Source: an uncultured Lachnoanaerobaculum sp. (GTDB taxonomy: Bacteria > Bacillota > Clostridia > Lachnospirales > Lachnospiraceae). From it: 62,710 nucleotides of DNA. Position numbers and translations under genes: made by a program. Positions 49,884-59,142 of this stretch are shown here, piece by piece; the stretch's first letter is position 1; each line of letters begins with the position of its first letter. Location: contig NZ_CALLVU010000064.1 in the NCBI RefSeq assembly GCF_938015485.1, positions 1-62,710 on the forward strand. The letters are read 5' to 3'. The notes below the pieces were generated by a model, which was not told the origin of the DNA, did not search any database, and worked only from the letters and a program-made list of their open reading frames with translations.

Positions 49884-50798
49884 ATGATTAAAATTGGACA
49901 AGCAAGCCGTGACGAGCGTGGAAAGTATAGTGGAGGCAGGGCTGGAGATCAGGACAAAAAGGAAGTAGCGGTTAGAGAGTGGTACAATCGTCCGTGGAAT
50001 AAAGTTCTCAGACCGAAAAATCCTGCAATTGCAGGAAGGATAGCAGCAGCAATGGAGGATGCCTGCAGAAACGACAATATTGGATATGATCAGTATGAGC
50101 GAACTACATTATATGATCTGTGTAAGGAGAATGGCTGGATTATAAAAGCTGTAAATAGGCCTTGCGAGACCGACTGCAGTGCGCTGGTTGCAGTTTGTGT
50201 TAATGCAGCAGGAGTTAGCGTATCAGGAAGCATCTATACCGGAAATGAATCTGCTGCATTGTTGAGGACAGGTGAGTTTGAATTGATTGAAGCACCTAAG
50301 TATCTTATTACAGATGAGTATTTGCGAAGAGGAGATATTCTTTTGTATGAATTCCACCATACTGCCATTGCACTTGAAAATGGAGTAAAGGCAAGTGTTG
50401 AAACACAAAAAAGACCTGCATTTAAGCTTGGATGGAATAAAAATCATGACGGACAATGGTGGTACGCAGATAGTCCATACAGCTATATTGCAGGACGTTG
50501 GTCTCTAATAAATGGTCGATGGTATGTGTTTGATATGAGAGGCTACATGATAGTCGGATGGTTTAAACAGGGACCTGAGTGGTACTACCTAAATATAGAT
50601 GGAGCTATGTTGAACGGTCAATGGGTAGATATTAATGGTAAAAGTTACTATCTGCAGGAGTCAGGCCTTATGGCGAGAAACTCATACATTAAGAGCAAGG
50701 ATAAAAATATGTATTATTGGGTGGATTCAGATGGTGAATATAAAAAGGAATTTGACACCACGGATCCTGACTTGTCAAAGTATCAATTAGTAAAGTAA
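49884..50798 (+). CDS. Endolysin: NlpC/P60-type peptidase with choline-binding repeats
   Basis: 304 residues. The catalytic domain (1-175) has the Cys nucleophile in ETDCSALV (C98) and a histidine in HHTAIA (H159). Residues 185-290 hold choline-binding-like repeats rich in W, Y and G (WYYLNIDGAMLNGQWVDING). No signal peptide, so it needs the holin. The same type of repeats is found in the host protein at 56596-56943, which suggests that both bind the same wall ligand. Confidence 0.85.
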   Translation: MIKIGQASRDERGKYSGGRAGDQDKKEVAVREWYNRPWNKVLRPKNPAIAGRIAAAMEDACRNDNIGYDQYERTTLYDLCKENGWIIKAVNRPCETDCSALVAVCVNAAGVSVSGSIYTGNESAALLRTGEFELIEAPKYLITDEYLRRGDILLYEFHHTAIALENGVKASVETQKRPAFKLGWNKNHDGQWWYADSPYSYIAGRWSLINGRWYVFDMRGYMIVGWFKQGPEWYYLNIDGAMLNGQWVDINGKSYYLQESGLMARNSYIKSKDKNMYYWVDSDGEYKKEFDTTDPDLSKYQLVK

Positions 50799-50808
50799 AG
50801 GAGCTTAT

Positions 50809-51237
50809 ATGAGAGCAAGTGTTTTATATTCAGCAGTTGGATTGGTTGGAGGTTTTATAGCAATGGCCTTTGGGGGATGGAGTGATGCACTTATCACTCT
50901 TATAATTTTTATGTCGGTTGACTATGTCACAGGACTAATAGTCGCTGGAATCTTTAAGAAGAGTAAAAAGTCTGAGAATGGAGCCCTTGAATCCAGAGCT
51001 GGGTTCAAGGGCTTATGCAGGAAGGGAGTCGCTCTTCTTATTGTACTTGTAGCAGTGCGACTTGATATAGTTATGCAGACATCTTATATAAAGGATGCCG
51101 TTATTATTGCTTTTATTGCAAATGAAGGAATAAGTATCATTGAAAATGCAGGATTAATGGGCATTCCGGTACCTGGTATAATTGCTAGAGCGATAGATGT
51201 TCTTAAGAAGAATTCAGATGAAAAAATGGCAGGTTAG
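50809..51237 (+). CDS. Holin (phage_holin_4_1/TcdE family)
   Basis: 142 residues with membrane segments about 7-25, 30-48, 76-93 and a possible fourth at 98-118. The ASVLYSAVGLVGGFIAMAFG start and GIIARAIDVLKK end fit the family 4 holins. It permits the endolysin to reach the wall. It is the last gene before attR. Confidence 0.85.
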   Translation: MRASVLYSAVGLVGGFIAMAFGGWSDALITLIIFMSVDYVTGLIVAGIFKKSKKSENGALESRAGFKGLCRKGVALLIVLVAVRLDIVMQTSYIKDAVIIAFIANEGISIIENAGLMGIPVPGIIARAIDVLKKNSDEKMAG

Positions 51238-51260
51238 CGTGTTGCATTTCGTGTTGCATA
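51238..51260. repeat. Probable integrase arm-binding repeats, right end
   Basis: Two tandem units of CGTGTTGCAT starting directly after the holin stop, identical over 23 bp to 8030-8052. The core at attR is 126 bp to the right. In the excised circle this copy lies on the arm opposite the integrase gene. Confidence 0.65.
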
Positions 51261-51312
51261 GTTGTGAAAAACAAGGTATTTTAGAAGAAAAACCAATCTT
51301 TTAAAAGACAAA

Positions 51313-51350
51313 AAAGAACGCTGGGAATGGCTTGTTTCCTAGCGTTCTTT
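51313..51350 (-). terminator. Phage-supplied terminator for tRNA-Leu (bidirectional)
   Basis: AAAGAACGCTGGGAA (51313-51327) pairs with TTTCCTAGCGTTCTTT (ending 51350) over 15 bp with one wobble. Leftward it continues into TTTTTGTC, rightward into GAAAAAAG. It lies 36 bp beyond the tRNA 3' end and replaces the stranded host terminator at 7929-7956. Confidence 0.8.
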
Positions 51351-51385
51351 GAAAAAAGTACGATTTTATTTGGTTTTGTAAAAAC

Positions 51386-51407
51386 TGCGGGTGACAGGAA
51401 TCGAACC
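51386..51407. repeat. attR: 22-bp core inside the tRNA-Leu 3' end
   Basis: Identical to 7960-7981 and part of the intact tRNA gene, so integration preserves tRNA function. Confidence 0.95.
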
Positions 51408-51465
51408 TGCACGGTCTCCCACAAGAACCTAAATCTTGCGTGTCTGCCAATTTCACCACACCCGC
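51386..51465 (-). tRNA. tRNA-Leu (anticodon UAG)
   Basis: 80 nt read leftward. The 7-bp acceptor pairs GCGGGTG with CACCCGC; the anticodon stem CAAGA / TCTTG carries loop TTTAGGT, so anticodon UAG; the variable arm is long, as in class II tRNAs; the T-arm has TTCGATT. No CCA is encoded. It is the phage integration target. Confidence 0.95.
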
Positions 51466-51476
51466 ATACTTATAAA

Positions 51477-51505
51477 AGTATACTTCAGAGGTAGGTAAAT
51501 GTCAA
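51477..51505 (-). promoter_or_regulatory. tRNA-Leu promoter
   Basis: On the minus strand TTGACA (51505-51500), 17 bp and TATACT (51482-51477), 12 nt before the mature tRNA 5' end. Confidence 0.85.
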
Positions 51506-51543
51506 GAAAAAAATTATGATGCTATAATTTTTTGAGTATGCCG

Positions 51544-51570
51544 AAAAGTTTTTCAGTTTGAAAACTTTTT
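51544..51570 (+). terminator. AT-rich hairpin upstream of the UDG-like gene
   Basis: AAAAGTTTT (51544-51552) pairs with AAAACTTTT (51561-51569), followed by T. A weak terminator, or part of the leader of the next gene. Confidence 0.35.
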
Positions 51571-51637
51571 TGCTTTGGTTTATCATAGATAGAAAAGTTT
51601 GTGGGCTTTTGTCCATAGGAAAGAAGTGTGAGTTTTT

Positions 51638-52228
51638 ATGTTTTCAGAAAATGTTCAAAAGATTTTTGATGAAATCATGGCGGACAAGGAGAATAAGGAG
51701 TTTACCGATGCAGGTATTAAGCCTCTGTTTTCGGCTCCGCAAAATGCTAAAGTGATGATTGTGGGTCAGGCACCGGGCATTAAGGCGCAGGAAGCAAGGA
51801 AGTACTGGTTTGATAAGAGCGGTGACAGACTTAGAGAGTGGCTTGGTGTTGATGCGGATACATTTTACAATTCAGATATTTTTGCCATCATCCCTATGGA
51901 TTTCTATTATCCCGGAAAAGGTAAGAGCGGTGATCTTCCTCCGAGAAAAGATTTTGCTCCTAAGTGGCATCCGAGACTGCTAAAAGAGTTGCCTAATATT
52001 GAGCTTATTATTCTGATAGGTCAGTATGCACAAAAGTATTATTTAGGTGATAAAGAGAAGAAGAATCTGACTGAAACGGTCAAGGCTTATAAAGAGTATT
52101 TGCCGAAGCTTTTGCCTCTTGTACATCCGTCACCGAGAAATTTGATATGGTTAAAGAAAAATCCTTGGTTTGAGGAAGAAGTTGTTCCTATGTTACAGGA
52201 AAGAATCAGAGGTTATTTAAACAAATAA
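51638..52228 (+). CDS. Uracil-DNA glycosylase superfamily protein
   Basis: 196 residues with the family motifs GQAPG (43-47) and HPSPRN (163-168), which form the uracil-binding site and the DNA-intercalating loop. The VMIVGQAPGIKAQEARKYWF pattern belongs to the bacterial UDG-family group that is not Ung. It probably removes damaged bases; the substrate is not known. The ribosome binding site is poor, and ATG 51638 is the best start. Confidence 0.8.
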   Translation: MFSENVQKIFDEIMADKENKEFTDAGIKPLFSAPQNAKVMIVGQAPGIKAQEARKYWFDKSGDRLREWLGVDADTFYNSDIFAIIPMDFYYPGKGKSGDLPPRKDFAPKWHPRLLKELPNIELIILIGQYAQKYYLGDKEKKNLTETVKAYKEYLPKLLPLVHPSPRNLIWLKKNPWFEEEVVPMLQERIRGYLNK

Positions 52229-52285
52229 CTGATTGTAACTTGGGGGCAACGACTTGACCCCAAATATTTATAGAAAGGGATTAAG

Positions 52286-53353
52286 ATGAAAGCATATCTG
52301 ATTTTGGAAGATGGCAGCGTTTATGAGGGTGAAAATGTAGGAGCTTGTAAGGAAGCGGTAAGTGAAATTGTTTTTAACACTTCAATGACAGGTTATCTTG
52401 AAGTGATGACCGACCCGTCTTATGCGGGGCAGGCGGTCGTGATGACATATCCTCTGATAGGAAATTACGGAATTTGCTATGAGGATATGGAGTCTGACAG
52501 GCCGTGGATAGACGGTTTGATTGTGCGTGAATTATCTGAAGTCGCATCTAATTTTCGAAATGAAGACAGTATACAAAATTTCTTGATAAAAAATAATATC
52601 CCCTGTATTTGCGGTATTGATACCCGCGATTTGACAAAAAGATTGAGAGAACACGGTACTATGAACGGTTTTATAACTGTTGACGGTTCTTTTGTTGTAG
52701 AAAAAATATTACAAAGGATAAAGGAGTACAGTGTAAAAGGTGTAGTAAAAAGAACCGGCACAAAAGAGACTTACATTTTACCGGGAAAAGGTAAAAGAGT
52801 GGTGCTGATTGACTTCGGAGCGAAGCAAAATATTGCAAGGCAGCTGCAAAAAAGAGGCTGTGAGGTAATTGTGGTGCCTTGTGATACAAAGGCGAAAGAA
52901 ATTTTAGAGCTTAAGCCTGACGGCATTATGTTAAGCAACGGTCCCGGAGATCCTAAGGAGAATGTGGATATAATAAAGGAAATAAAAAAGCTTTACGATA
53001 CAGACATCCCGATATTTGCGATATGCCTAGGGCATCAGCTTATGGCATTGGCCACAGGCGCGAATACCTATAAGTTAAGGTACGGTCACAGAGGAGGTAA
53101 CCATCCTGTAAAGGACCTTGAAACCGGCAGAACATATATTTCATCACAAAACCACGGATATGCTGTAGATGAAAGTACATTGGATAAGAATATATGTGTG
53201 CCTGCTTTTGTAAATGTAAATGACGGTACAAATGAGGGGTTAAGATATATAAACAAAAAGATTTTTACTGTGCAGTATCACCCTGAGGCCTGCCCCGGAC
53301 CTCGTGACAGCTCATATTTGTTTGATAAGTTTATAAAGATGATGGAGGACTAA
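52286..53353 (+). CDS. carA: Carbamoyl-phosphate synthase small subunit
   Basis: 355 residues. The C-terminal class I glutamine amidotransferase has the Cys nucleophile in FAICLGHQ (C247) and H332/E334 in QYHPEA. It delivers ammonia from glutamine to CarB for pyrimidine and arginine synthesis. AAAGGG precedes ATG 52286. carB begins at the next base after its stop. Confidence 0.97.
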   Translation: MKAYLILEDGSVYEGENVGACKEAVSEIVFNTSMTGYLEVMTDPSYAGQAVVMTYPLIGNYGICYEDMESDRPWIDGLIVRELSEVASNFRNEDSIQNFLIKNNIPCICGIDTRDLTKRLREHGTMNGFITVDGSFVVEKILQRIKEYSVKGVVKRTGTKETYILPGKGKRVVLIDFGAKQNIARQLQKRGCEVIVVPCDTKAKEILELKPDGIMLSNGPGDPKENVDIIKEIKKLYDTDIPIFAICLGHQLMALATGANTYKLRYGHRGGNHPVKDLETGRTYISSQNHGYAVDESTLDKNICVPAFVNVNDGTNEGLRYINKKIFTVQYHPEACPGPRDSSYLFDKFIKMMED

Positions 53354-56300
53354 ATGCCTAAGAATAATGATATAAAGAAAGTGTTGGTAATAGGTTCTGG
53401 ACCGATAGTTATCGGGCAGGCGGCGGAGTTTGACTATGCAGGTACACAGGGTTGCCTTGCTCTTAAAGAAGAAGGAGTAGAGGTGGTACTTATCAATTCA
53501 AATCCGGCTACAATAATGACTGATAAAGATATTGCGGATGAAGTATATATAGAGCCTTTGACAGCCGAATTTGTCAAAAAGGTAATAAAAAAGGAAAGAC
53601 CTGATTCTTTGTTGCCGACACTTGGCGGTCAGGCGGGGCTTAATCTGGCTATGGAGCTTTTTGAAGAGGGATTCCTTAAAAAAGAGAATGTAAGACTGAT
53701 AGGAACTACGCCGCTTACTATAAAGAAAGCTGAGGACAGAGATACATTCAAGCAGACTATGGAAAAAATAGGTGAGCCTATTGCGGCATCCAAAGTGGTT
53801 GAGAATGTAAAAGACGGTGTAGAGTATGCAAAAACTCTAGGTTATCCCGTAGTACTTCGCCCTGCATATACCCTTGGAGGTTCAGGAGGCGGTATTGTAT
53901 ACAATGAAGAAGAACTTATTGAGACACTTGAGAACGGAATTAGGCTTTCAAGAGTAGGTCAGGTATTGGTGGAGAGATGTATTGCAGGTTGGAAGGAAAT
54001 AGAGTATGAAGTGATGCGTGACAGCATAGGCAATGTGATTACAGTCTGCAATATGGAAAACATTGACCCTGTGGGTGTACATACAGGAGATTCCATAGTG
54101 GTTGCACCAAGTCAGACATTGGGAGATAAGGAATATCAGATGCTTAGAAGCTCCGCACTCAATATTATAACGGAACTTAATATCACAGGCGGCTGCAATG
54201 TACAGTATGCACTAAATCCCGACAGCTTTGAATACTGTGTAATTGAGGTAAATCCGAGGGTATCAAGGTCGTCGGCACTTGCAAGTAAGGCTACAGGTTA
54301 CCCGATTGCCAAGGTGGCTGCAAAGATTGCACTGGGGTACACATTGGATGAGATAAAAAATGCAGTGACAAAGAAAACTTATGCGGCATTTGAGCCTATG
54401 CTTGACTATGTGGTAGTAAAGATGCCGAGACTTCCTTTTGATAAATTTATCAGTGCAAAGAGAGAACTCGGTACTCAGATGAAGGCCACAGGCGAGGTGA
54501 TGAGTATTTGTAACAATTTTGAAGGCGGAATTATGAAGGCGATACGCTCACTTGAACAGCATGTAAACAGTCTGCTTGACTATGACTACGGTAAGCTTGA
54601 TACAGAGAGCTTAAAGAGCGAGCTTCAAAGAATTGATGACAGAAGAATATGGGTAATTGCTGAGGCAATCAGAAAAGGCATTTCATTTGAAGAGATACAT
54701 AAGATAACAAAGATTGATATTTGGTTTATCTCTAAGATTGCAAATATTGTAAAGACTGAAAACAGGCTCTCAAGTGAGATATTGGATGAAGAGCTCTTAA
54801 AAGAAGCAAAGAGACTTGAATTTCCCGACAGTCTGATAGCAAGACTGTCAAATAAAAGTGAAGAGGAGATAAAGACATTAAGACACAGACTCGATATAAG
54901 GGCGGTATATAAGATGGTAGATACCTGCGCCGGAGAATTCAAAGCACAGACACCGTATTTTTATTCATGCTATGGCGGGAGTAATGAAGCAAAAAGGTCG
55001 GACAGAAAAAAGGTTTTGGTACTCGGTTCGGGACCGATAAGAATCGGACAAGGTATTGAATTTGACTTTTGCAGCGTACATTCAACTTGGGAATTTAAAA
55101 GACTTGGATATGAAACCGTTATAATCAATAACAATCCGGAAACAGTCAGTACGGATTTTGATATAGCGGATAAGCTTTATTTTGAGCCGCTTACTCCTGA
55201 AGATGTGGAAAGTATTGTAGATATAGAAAAAACTGACGGAGCTGTAGTACAGTTTGGCGGACAGACAGCAATCAAGTTGACACAGAGCCTTATGAAGATG
55301 GGGGTTCCTATACTCGGTACAGATGCAAAAGATGTGGATGCGGCGGAGGACAGAGAACTTTTTGATGAAATCCTTGAAGAATGTGAGATTCCAAGGCCTA
55401 GGGGCGAGACCGTATATAAGGCAAATGAGGCAAAGGAAGCGGCGAACAGGCTCGGTTATCCCGTACTTGTAAGACCTTCCTATGTACTGGGAGGTCAGGG
55501 AATGCAAATTGCGACAAATGATAATGATATAGACGGTTTTATGGAGATAATAAACCGAATTGCGCAGGAACACCCTATACTGGTAGACAAGTATATACTC
55601 GGTAAGGAAATAGAGGTGGATGCAGTATGTGACGGTAAAGATATACTTATTCCCGGTATTATGGAGCATATAGAAAGGGCGGGTGTACATTCGGGAGATT
55701 CTATAAGTGTATATCCTGTTCAGTCTTTAAGTGATACGGTAAAGTCTAAGATTGTAGAATATACAAAAAGGCTTGCAAAGGCTCTACATATAAAGGGAAT
55801 GATAAACATACAGTTCATAGCGGACGGAGAGGATGTATATGTAATAGAAGTAAATCCGAGGTCGTCAAGGACGGTACCGTATATCAGTAAGGTGACAGGT
55901 GTTCCTATAATATCACTTGCAACAAGAGCAATCTGTGGGGAGAGCATAAAAGATATGGGATTCGGAACAGGGATTTTAAAAGAACCGAATTTGGTGGCTG
56001 TTAAGATGCCGGTGTTCTCATTTGAAAAGATAAAGGGGGCGGATATTTCGCTCGGACCTGAGATGAAGTCAACAGGTGAGTGTTTGGGAATCGGCAAAAA
56101 CTTCAATGAGGCGTTATATAAGGCGTTTGTGGGTGCCGGTATAAGGTTGCCTAAGCATAAAAAGATGATAATAACAGTCAGAGACAGCGAAAAGGAAAAG
56201 GTCATAGATATCGCAAAGAGATTTCACGCTTTAGGGTATACTATATACTCTACAAAGGGAACTGCAAAAGTATTAAATGACAACGGAGTAAATGCGATTG

Positions 56301-56536
56301 TAATAAGAAAACTTGAAGAAGAGGGACCGAATATTCTTGACCTGATACTAAGTCATGAGATAGATATTGTAATTGATGTTCCTATGAGAGGAATAGCCGG
56401 AAGCAAAGACGGATTTATAATAAGAAGAAATGCGATAGAAACCGGTGTGAATGTGCTGACCTCAACCGATACGGCAAAAGCGCTGGTAAGTTCTTTGGAG
56501 AATAAAAAAGATGAAATAAGCGTAATAAAAATATAA
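53354..56536 (+). CDS. carB: Carbamoyl-phosphate synthase large subunit
   Basis: 1060 residues, full length. Two homologous ATP-grasp halves start with KVLVIGSGPIVIGQAAEFDY and KVLVLGSGPIRIGQGIEFDF, and a C-terminal MGS-like allosteric domain ends the protein. It makes carbamoyl phosphate from ammonia, bicarbonate and two ATP. Directly after carA with no gap. No PyrR-type leader was recognised upstream of carA. Confidence 0.98.
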   Translation: MPKNNDIKKVLVIGSGPIVIGQAAEFDYAGTQGCLALKEEGVEVVLINSNPATIMTDKDIADEVYIEPLTAEFVKKVIKKERPDSLLPTLGGQAGLNLAMELFEEGFLKKENVRLIGTTPLTIKKAEDRDTFKQTMEKIGEPIAASKVVENVKDGVEYAKTLGYPVVLRPAYTLGGSGGGIVYNEEELIETLENGIRLSRVGQVLVERCIAGWKEIEYEVMRDSIGNVITVCNMENIDPVGVHTGDSIVVAPSQTLGDKEYQMLRSSALNIITELNITGGCNVQYALNPDSFEYCVIEVNPRVSRSSALASKATGYPIAKVAAKIALGYTLDEIKNAVTKKTYAAFEPMLDYVVVKMPRLPFDKFISAKRELGTQMKATGEVMSICNNFEGGIMKAIRSLEQHVNSLLDYDYGKLDTESLKSELQRIDDRRIWVIAEAIRKGISFEEIHKITKIDIWFISKIANIVKTENRLSSEILDEELLKEAKRLEFPDSLIARLSNKSEEEIKTLRHRLDIRAVYKMVDTCAGEFKAQTPYFYSCYGGSNEAKRSDRKKVLVLGSGPIRIGQGIEFDFCSVHSTWEFKRLGYETVIINNNPETVSTDFDIADKLYFEPLTPEDVESIVDIEKTDGAVVQFGGQTAIKLTQSLMKMGVPILGTDAKDVDAAEDRELFDEILEECEIPRPRGETVYKANEAKEAANRLGYPVLVRPSYVLGGQGMQIATNDNDIDGFMEIINRIAQEHPILVDKYILGKEIEVDAVCDGKDILIPGIMEHIERAGVHSGDSISVYPVQSLSDTVKSKIVEYTKRLAKALHIKGMINIQFIADGEDVYVIEVNPRSSRTVPYISKVTGVPIISLATRAICGESIKDMGFGTGILKEPNLVAVKMPVFSFEKIKGADISLGPEMKSTGECLGIGKNFNEALYKAFVGAGIRLPKHKKMIITVRDSEKEKVIDIAKRFHALGYTIYSTKGTAKVLNDNGVNAIVIRKLEEEGPNILDLILSHEIDIVIDVPMRGIAGSKDGFIIRRNAIETGVNVLTSTDTAKALVSSLENKKDEISVIKI

Positions 56537-56557
56537 AAAGGTCTATAAAAACCACTA

Positions 56558-56581
56558 GGGGCATTGAATAATCAATGCCCC
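56558..56581. terminator. Terminator between carB and the choline-binding protein gene
   Basis: GGGGCATTGA (56558-56567) pairs with TCAATGCCCC (56572-56581) around a 4-nt loop. T-tracts are weak rightward; leftward the complement runs TAGTGGTTTTTATAG. Probably serves both convergent genes. Confidence 0.7.
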
Positions 56582-56595
56582 ACTTTATAGTTATC

Positions 56596-56943
56596 CTACT
56601 GTATTTTGGTCATTTTACCGGTGCTATCAACATAGTAATTGTCAATCCACTGGTCCTGAGCCAATGTTCCGTTGTTATTGAGGTAATACCAAGAACCCGA
56701 TGACTTGATCCAACCGGTCTTCATGATGCCGTTTTTGTCAACATAGTAAGTCTGATCATTGTAGCTTATAAAGCCTGAAGCAGGATTGCCTGAACCGTCA
56801 ACAACTTTCCACTCACTGCCTGTCTTACTCCATTTATAGGAGTTTGCATCTGTAATCTGCATGGCAGCATGGCCGGGTACAGCAACAGTCATGGAAATAG
56901 TGGCAGTAAGTAATAGCATAGACATAAATTTTTTAATAAACAT
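56596..56943 (-). CDS. Small secreted choline-binding protein
   Basis: 115 residues from ATG 56943, with GAGG 6 nt upstream. A signal peptide (FIKKFMSMLLLTATISMTVA, cleavage near GHAA) is followed by choline-binding-type repeats (GIMKTGWIKSSGSWYYLNNN). The mature chain is repeats only, so it may cap a wall polymer or bind teichoic acid. A perfect -10 box TATAAT lies at 57004-56999 on the minus strand. The endolysin of the prophage has the same repeat type. Confidence 0.8.
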   Translation of the reverse strand: MFIKKFMSMLLLTATISMTVAVPGHAAMQITDANSYKWSKTGSEWKVVDGSGNPASGFISYNDQTYYVDKNGIMKTGWIKSSGSWYYLNNNGTLAQDQWIDNYYVDSTGKMTKIQ

Positions 56944-57204
56944 AACTGACCTCATTTTCCATCAAAAAATTCAAACTAAACTTATAGTTTGTAACTACAT
57001 TATAACAACTTTTTTTTCCTTGAAAAGGGAATATATATAATGGTAAGAAACTGTAAGAAAAAAGAAAGAGATTTCAGGGTGAATATAAAAGAAGTATTAT
57101 ACTTATTAATCTTATGGTATAATCAAAGTATTGATGTTTTTTGAAAATTCGGTCGGATTACCGGCTTAATATAAAAATTTATGTACTTAACCAGGGAGAA
57201 ATTT

Positions 57205-59139
57205 ATGAAAATAAAATTGAGCAAATATATTGCAAAGAAACTTGTGGAGTTTGGCATAACCCGGGGCTTCAGCGTGACGGGTGGAGGTGCAATGCATTTA
57301 AATAACGGACTCGGTCACCAAGCCGGGCTTACAATGATTTATAATCATCATGAGCAGGCCTGTGCAATGGCGGCTGAAGCATATGCCAGAATCAACAATC
57401 AGATTGCAGTAGTTTGTGTGACTACAGGACCCGGAGGAACAAATGCTATCACCGGAGTACTTGGAGGATGGCTTGATTCCATACCGATGTTCATACTTTC
57501 AGGACAGGTCAGATATGACTGGACAGCCAGATATTCTAATGTAGGTATCAGAGCTATGGGAGATCAGGAGTTTGATATCTGTAAGTCTATAGAATGTATG
57601 ACTAAGTACAGTGAAATGGTTATAGAACCTATGAGAATCAGATACCTTATAGAAAAATGTATGTACCTTGCTATGAACGGAAGACCGGGTCCTGTATGGC
57701 TTGATATTCCGCTGGATGTTCAAGGCGCATATATTGAAGAGGATGAACTTATAGGTTTTGATAAAGAAAATTATGAGGCGGGTAAAGACGGCTGGGCTGC
57801 AGACTCGCCGTACAAGACTGATATAGATGAAAGAACAAAGCTTGATTTGGCGAATATACCTGAAGTTGTGCCGGATGAAGTGTTAAAAGAAATAATCGAA
57901 AAGATTAAAAGTACAAAAAGACCTGTATTTAACGCAGGTAACGGTATCCGAATAGGAAATGCACATAAGGAGTTTTTGGAACTTATAGAACTTTTAAATA
58001 TTCCTGTGGTGGTAGGCTGGAACTCGGAGGATTGCCTGTGGGTAGACCATCCGCTGTATGCAGGCAGACCGGGAAATTTCGGAGACAGACCGGGAAACTT
58101 TACAGTGCAAAACTCCGACCTTGTACTGTCGGTAGGCTCAAGGCTCAGCCTCAGGCAGGTAGGATTCAACTACAAAGGATGGGCAAGAGAAGCCTTTACC
58201 ATAGTAAACGATATTGACAAGGAAGAGTTGAAAAAGCCTACCGTTCATATAGATATACCTGTTCATGCAGACTGTAAGGTATTTATGAGACAGCTTATAG
58301 ATATGTTAAAGAAAGAAAAAACACCGATATTTGAAGGCGGTGAAGGACTTAAAGGTATGAGCTGGAATGAGACTGTTAAGTATTGGCTGAAAAAATACCC
58401 TGTATGCAGACCTGAGTTCCTTGAAAATGACGACAGTAAAAAAGCCAATGTCTACGCATTTATAAAAGATATCGGTGACAGTGCAAAAGAAAATCAGATC
58501 ACGGTAGTAGGAAACGGTTCGGCCTGTGTTGTAGGAGGACATTCCTATATTATCAAAAAAGGTCAGAGATTTATATCAAACTCCGCAGTCGCATCTATGG
58601 GATATGATTTGCCTGCCGCAATAGGCGCATATATGGCAAATCTTGATGGAAAGAGATTTGATAAAGAACTGATACTTATTACAGGTGACGGAAGTATACA
58701 GATGAATCTGCAGGAGCTTCAGACCATAGTTCACCACAAGATGGATATAAAAATATTCCTTATAAATAATGAAGGTTACCACAGTATAAGACAAACCCAG
58801 AATAAGTTCTTTGGTGACAAGCCTTTGGTAGGAATAGGACCTGACAGTGGGGATCTCTCATTCCCGGATATGGGAAAGCTTGCAGGTGCGTACGGTATTA
58901 CATATTTTTGTGCAAAGACAAACAGTGAGCTTGAAGATGCGGTATCTAAGACATTTAAGGCAGTCGGTCCTGTTATCTGTGAGGCATTTGTGACAAAGGA
59001 GCAAAACTTTGAGCCTAAGTCATCAGGAAAGCAACTTGCAGACGGTAGAATGGTAAGCCCTCCTCTTGAAGATTTGACTCCTTTCTTATCCGATGAGGAG
59101 ATGGAAGAGAATATGATAGTACCTAGAATGTCGGAGTAA
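57205..59139 (+). CDS. ThDP-dependent enzyme of the acetolactate synthase family (sugar modification)
   Basis: 644 residues from ATG 57205, after AGGGAG. The catalytic glutamate is E50 (NHHEQACAM), and the ThDP/Mg motif runs GDGS (494-497) to NN (521-522). It belongs to the acetolactate synthase-like ThDP enzymes. The following epimerase and methyltransferase suggest nucleotide-sugar chemistry, as with YerE, which adds an acetyl branch to a deoxysugar, rather than branched-chain amino-acid synthesis. Upstream, TATAAT lies at 57118-57123, without a clear -35. The sugar and donor are inferred. Confidence 0.75.
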   Translation: MKIKLSKYIAKKLVEFGITRGFSVTGGGAMHLNNGLGHQAGLTMIYNHHEQACAMAAEAYARINNQIAVVCVTTGPGGTNAITGVLGGWLDSIPMFILSGQVRYDWTARYSNVGIRAMGDQEFDICKSIECMTKYSEMVIEPMRIRYLIEKCMYLAMNGRPGPVWLDIPLDVQGAYIEEDELIGFDKENYEAGKDGWAADSPYKTDIDERTKLDLANIPEVVPDEVLKEIIEKIKSTKRPVFNAGNGIRIGNAHKEFLELIELLNIPVVVGWNSEDCLWVDHPLYAGRPGNFGDRPGNFTVQNSDLVLSVGSRLSLRQVGFNYKGWAREAFTIVNDIDKEELKKPTVHIDIPVHADCKVFMRQLIDMLKKEKTPIFEGGEGLKGMSWNETVKYWLKKYPVCRPEFLENDDSKKANVYAFIKDIGDSAKENQITVVGNGSACVVGGHSYIIKKGQRFISNSAVASMGYDLPAAIGAYMANLDGKRFDKELILITGDGSIQMNLQELQTIVHHKMDIKIFLINNEGYHSIRQTQNKFFGDKPLVGIGPDSGDLSFPDMGKLAGAYGITYFCAKTNSELEDAVSKTFKAVGPVICEAFVTKEQNFEPKSSGKQLADGRMVSPPLEDLTPFLSDEEMEENMIVPRMSE

Positions 59140-59142
59140 GCT

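Larger units (their letters stand above)
7960..51407. mobile_element. Temperate prophage integrated in tRNA-Leu
   Basis: The element is bounded by identical 22-bp copies of the tRNA-Leu 3' end. One copy plus the element is 43,426 bp. All functional blocks are present and open: integrase, repressor and antirepressor, replication, packaging, head, contractile tail and lysis genes. Packaging and head genes are lambda-like, and the tail is P2-like, with sheath, tube and E/E' frameshift. No insertion sequence or truncated essential gene was seen apart from the split helicase, so the prophage is probably inducible. Confidence 0.95.

Noticed and set aside
57205..59139. Acetolactate synthase of isoleucine-valine synthesis (ilvB)
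   Set aside because: No ilvN or other ilv gene is adjacent, and the neighbours are sugar-modifying enzymes; a sugar role fits better.
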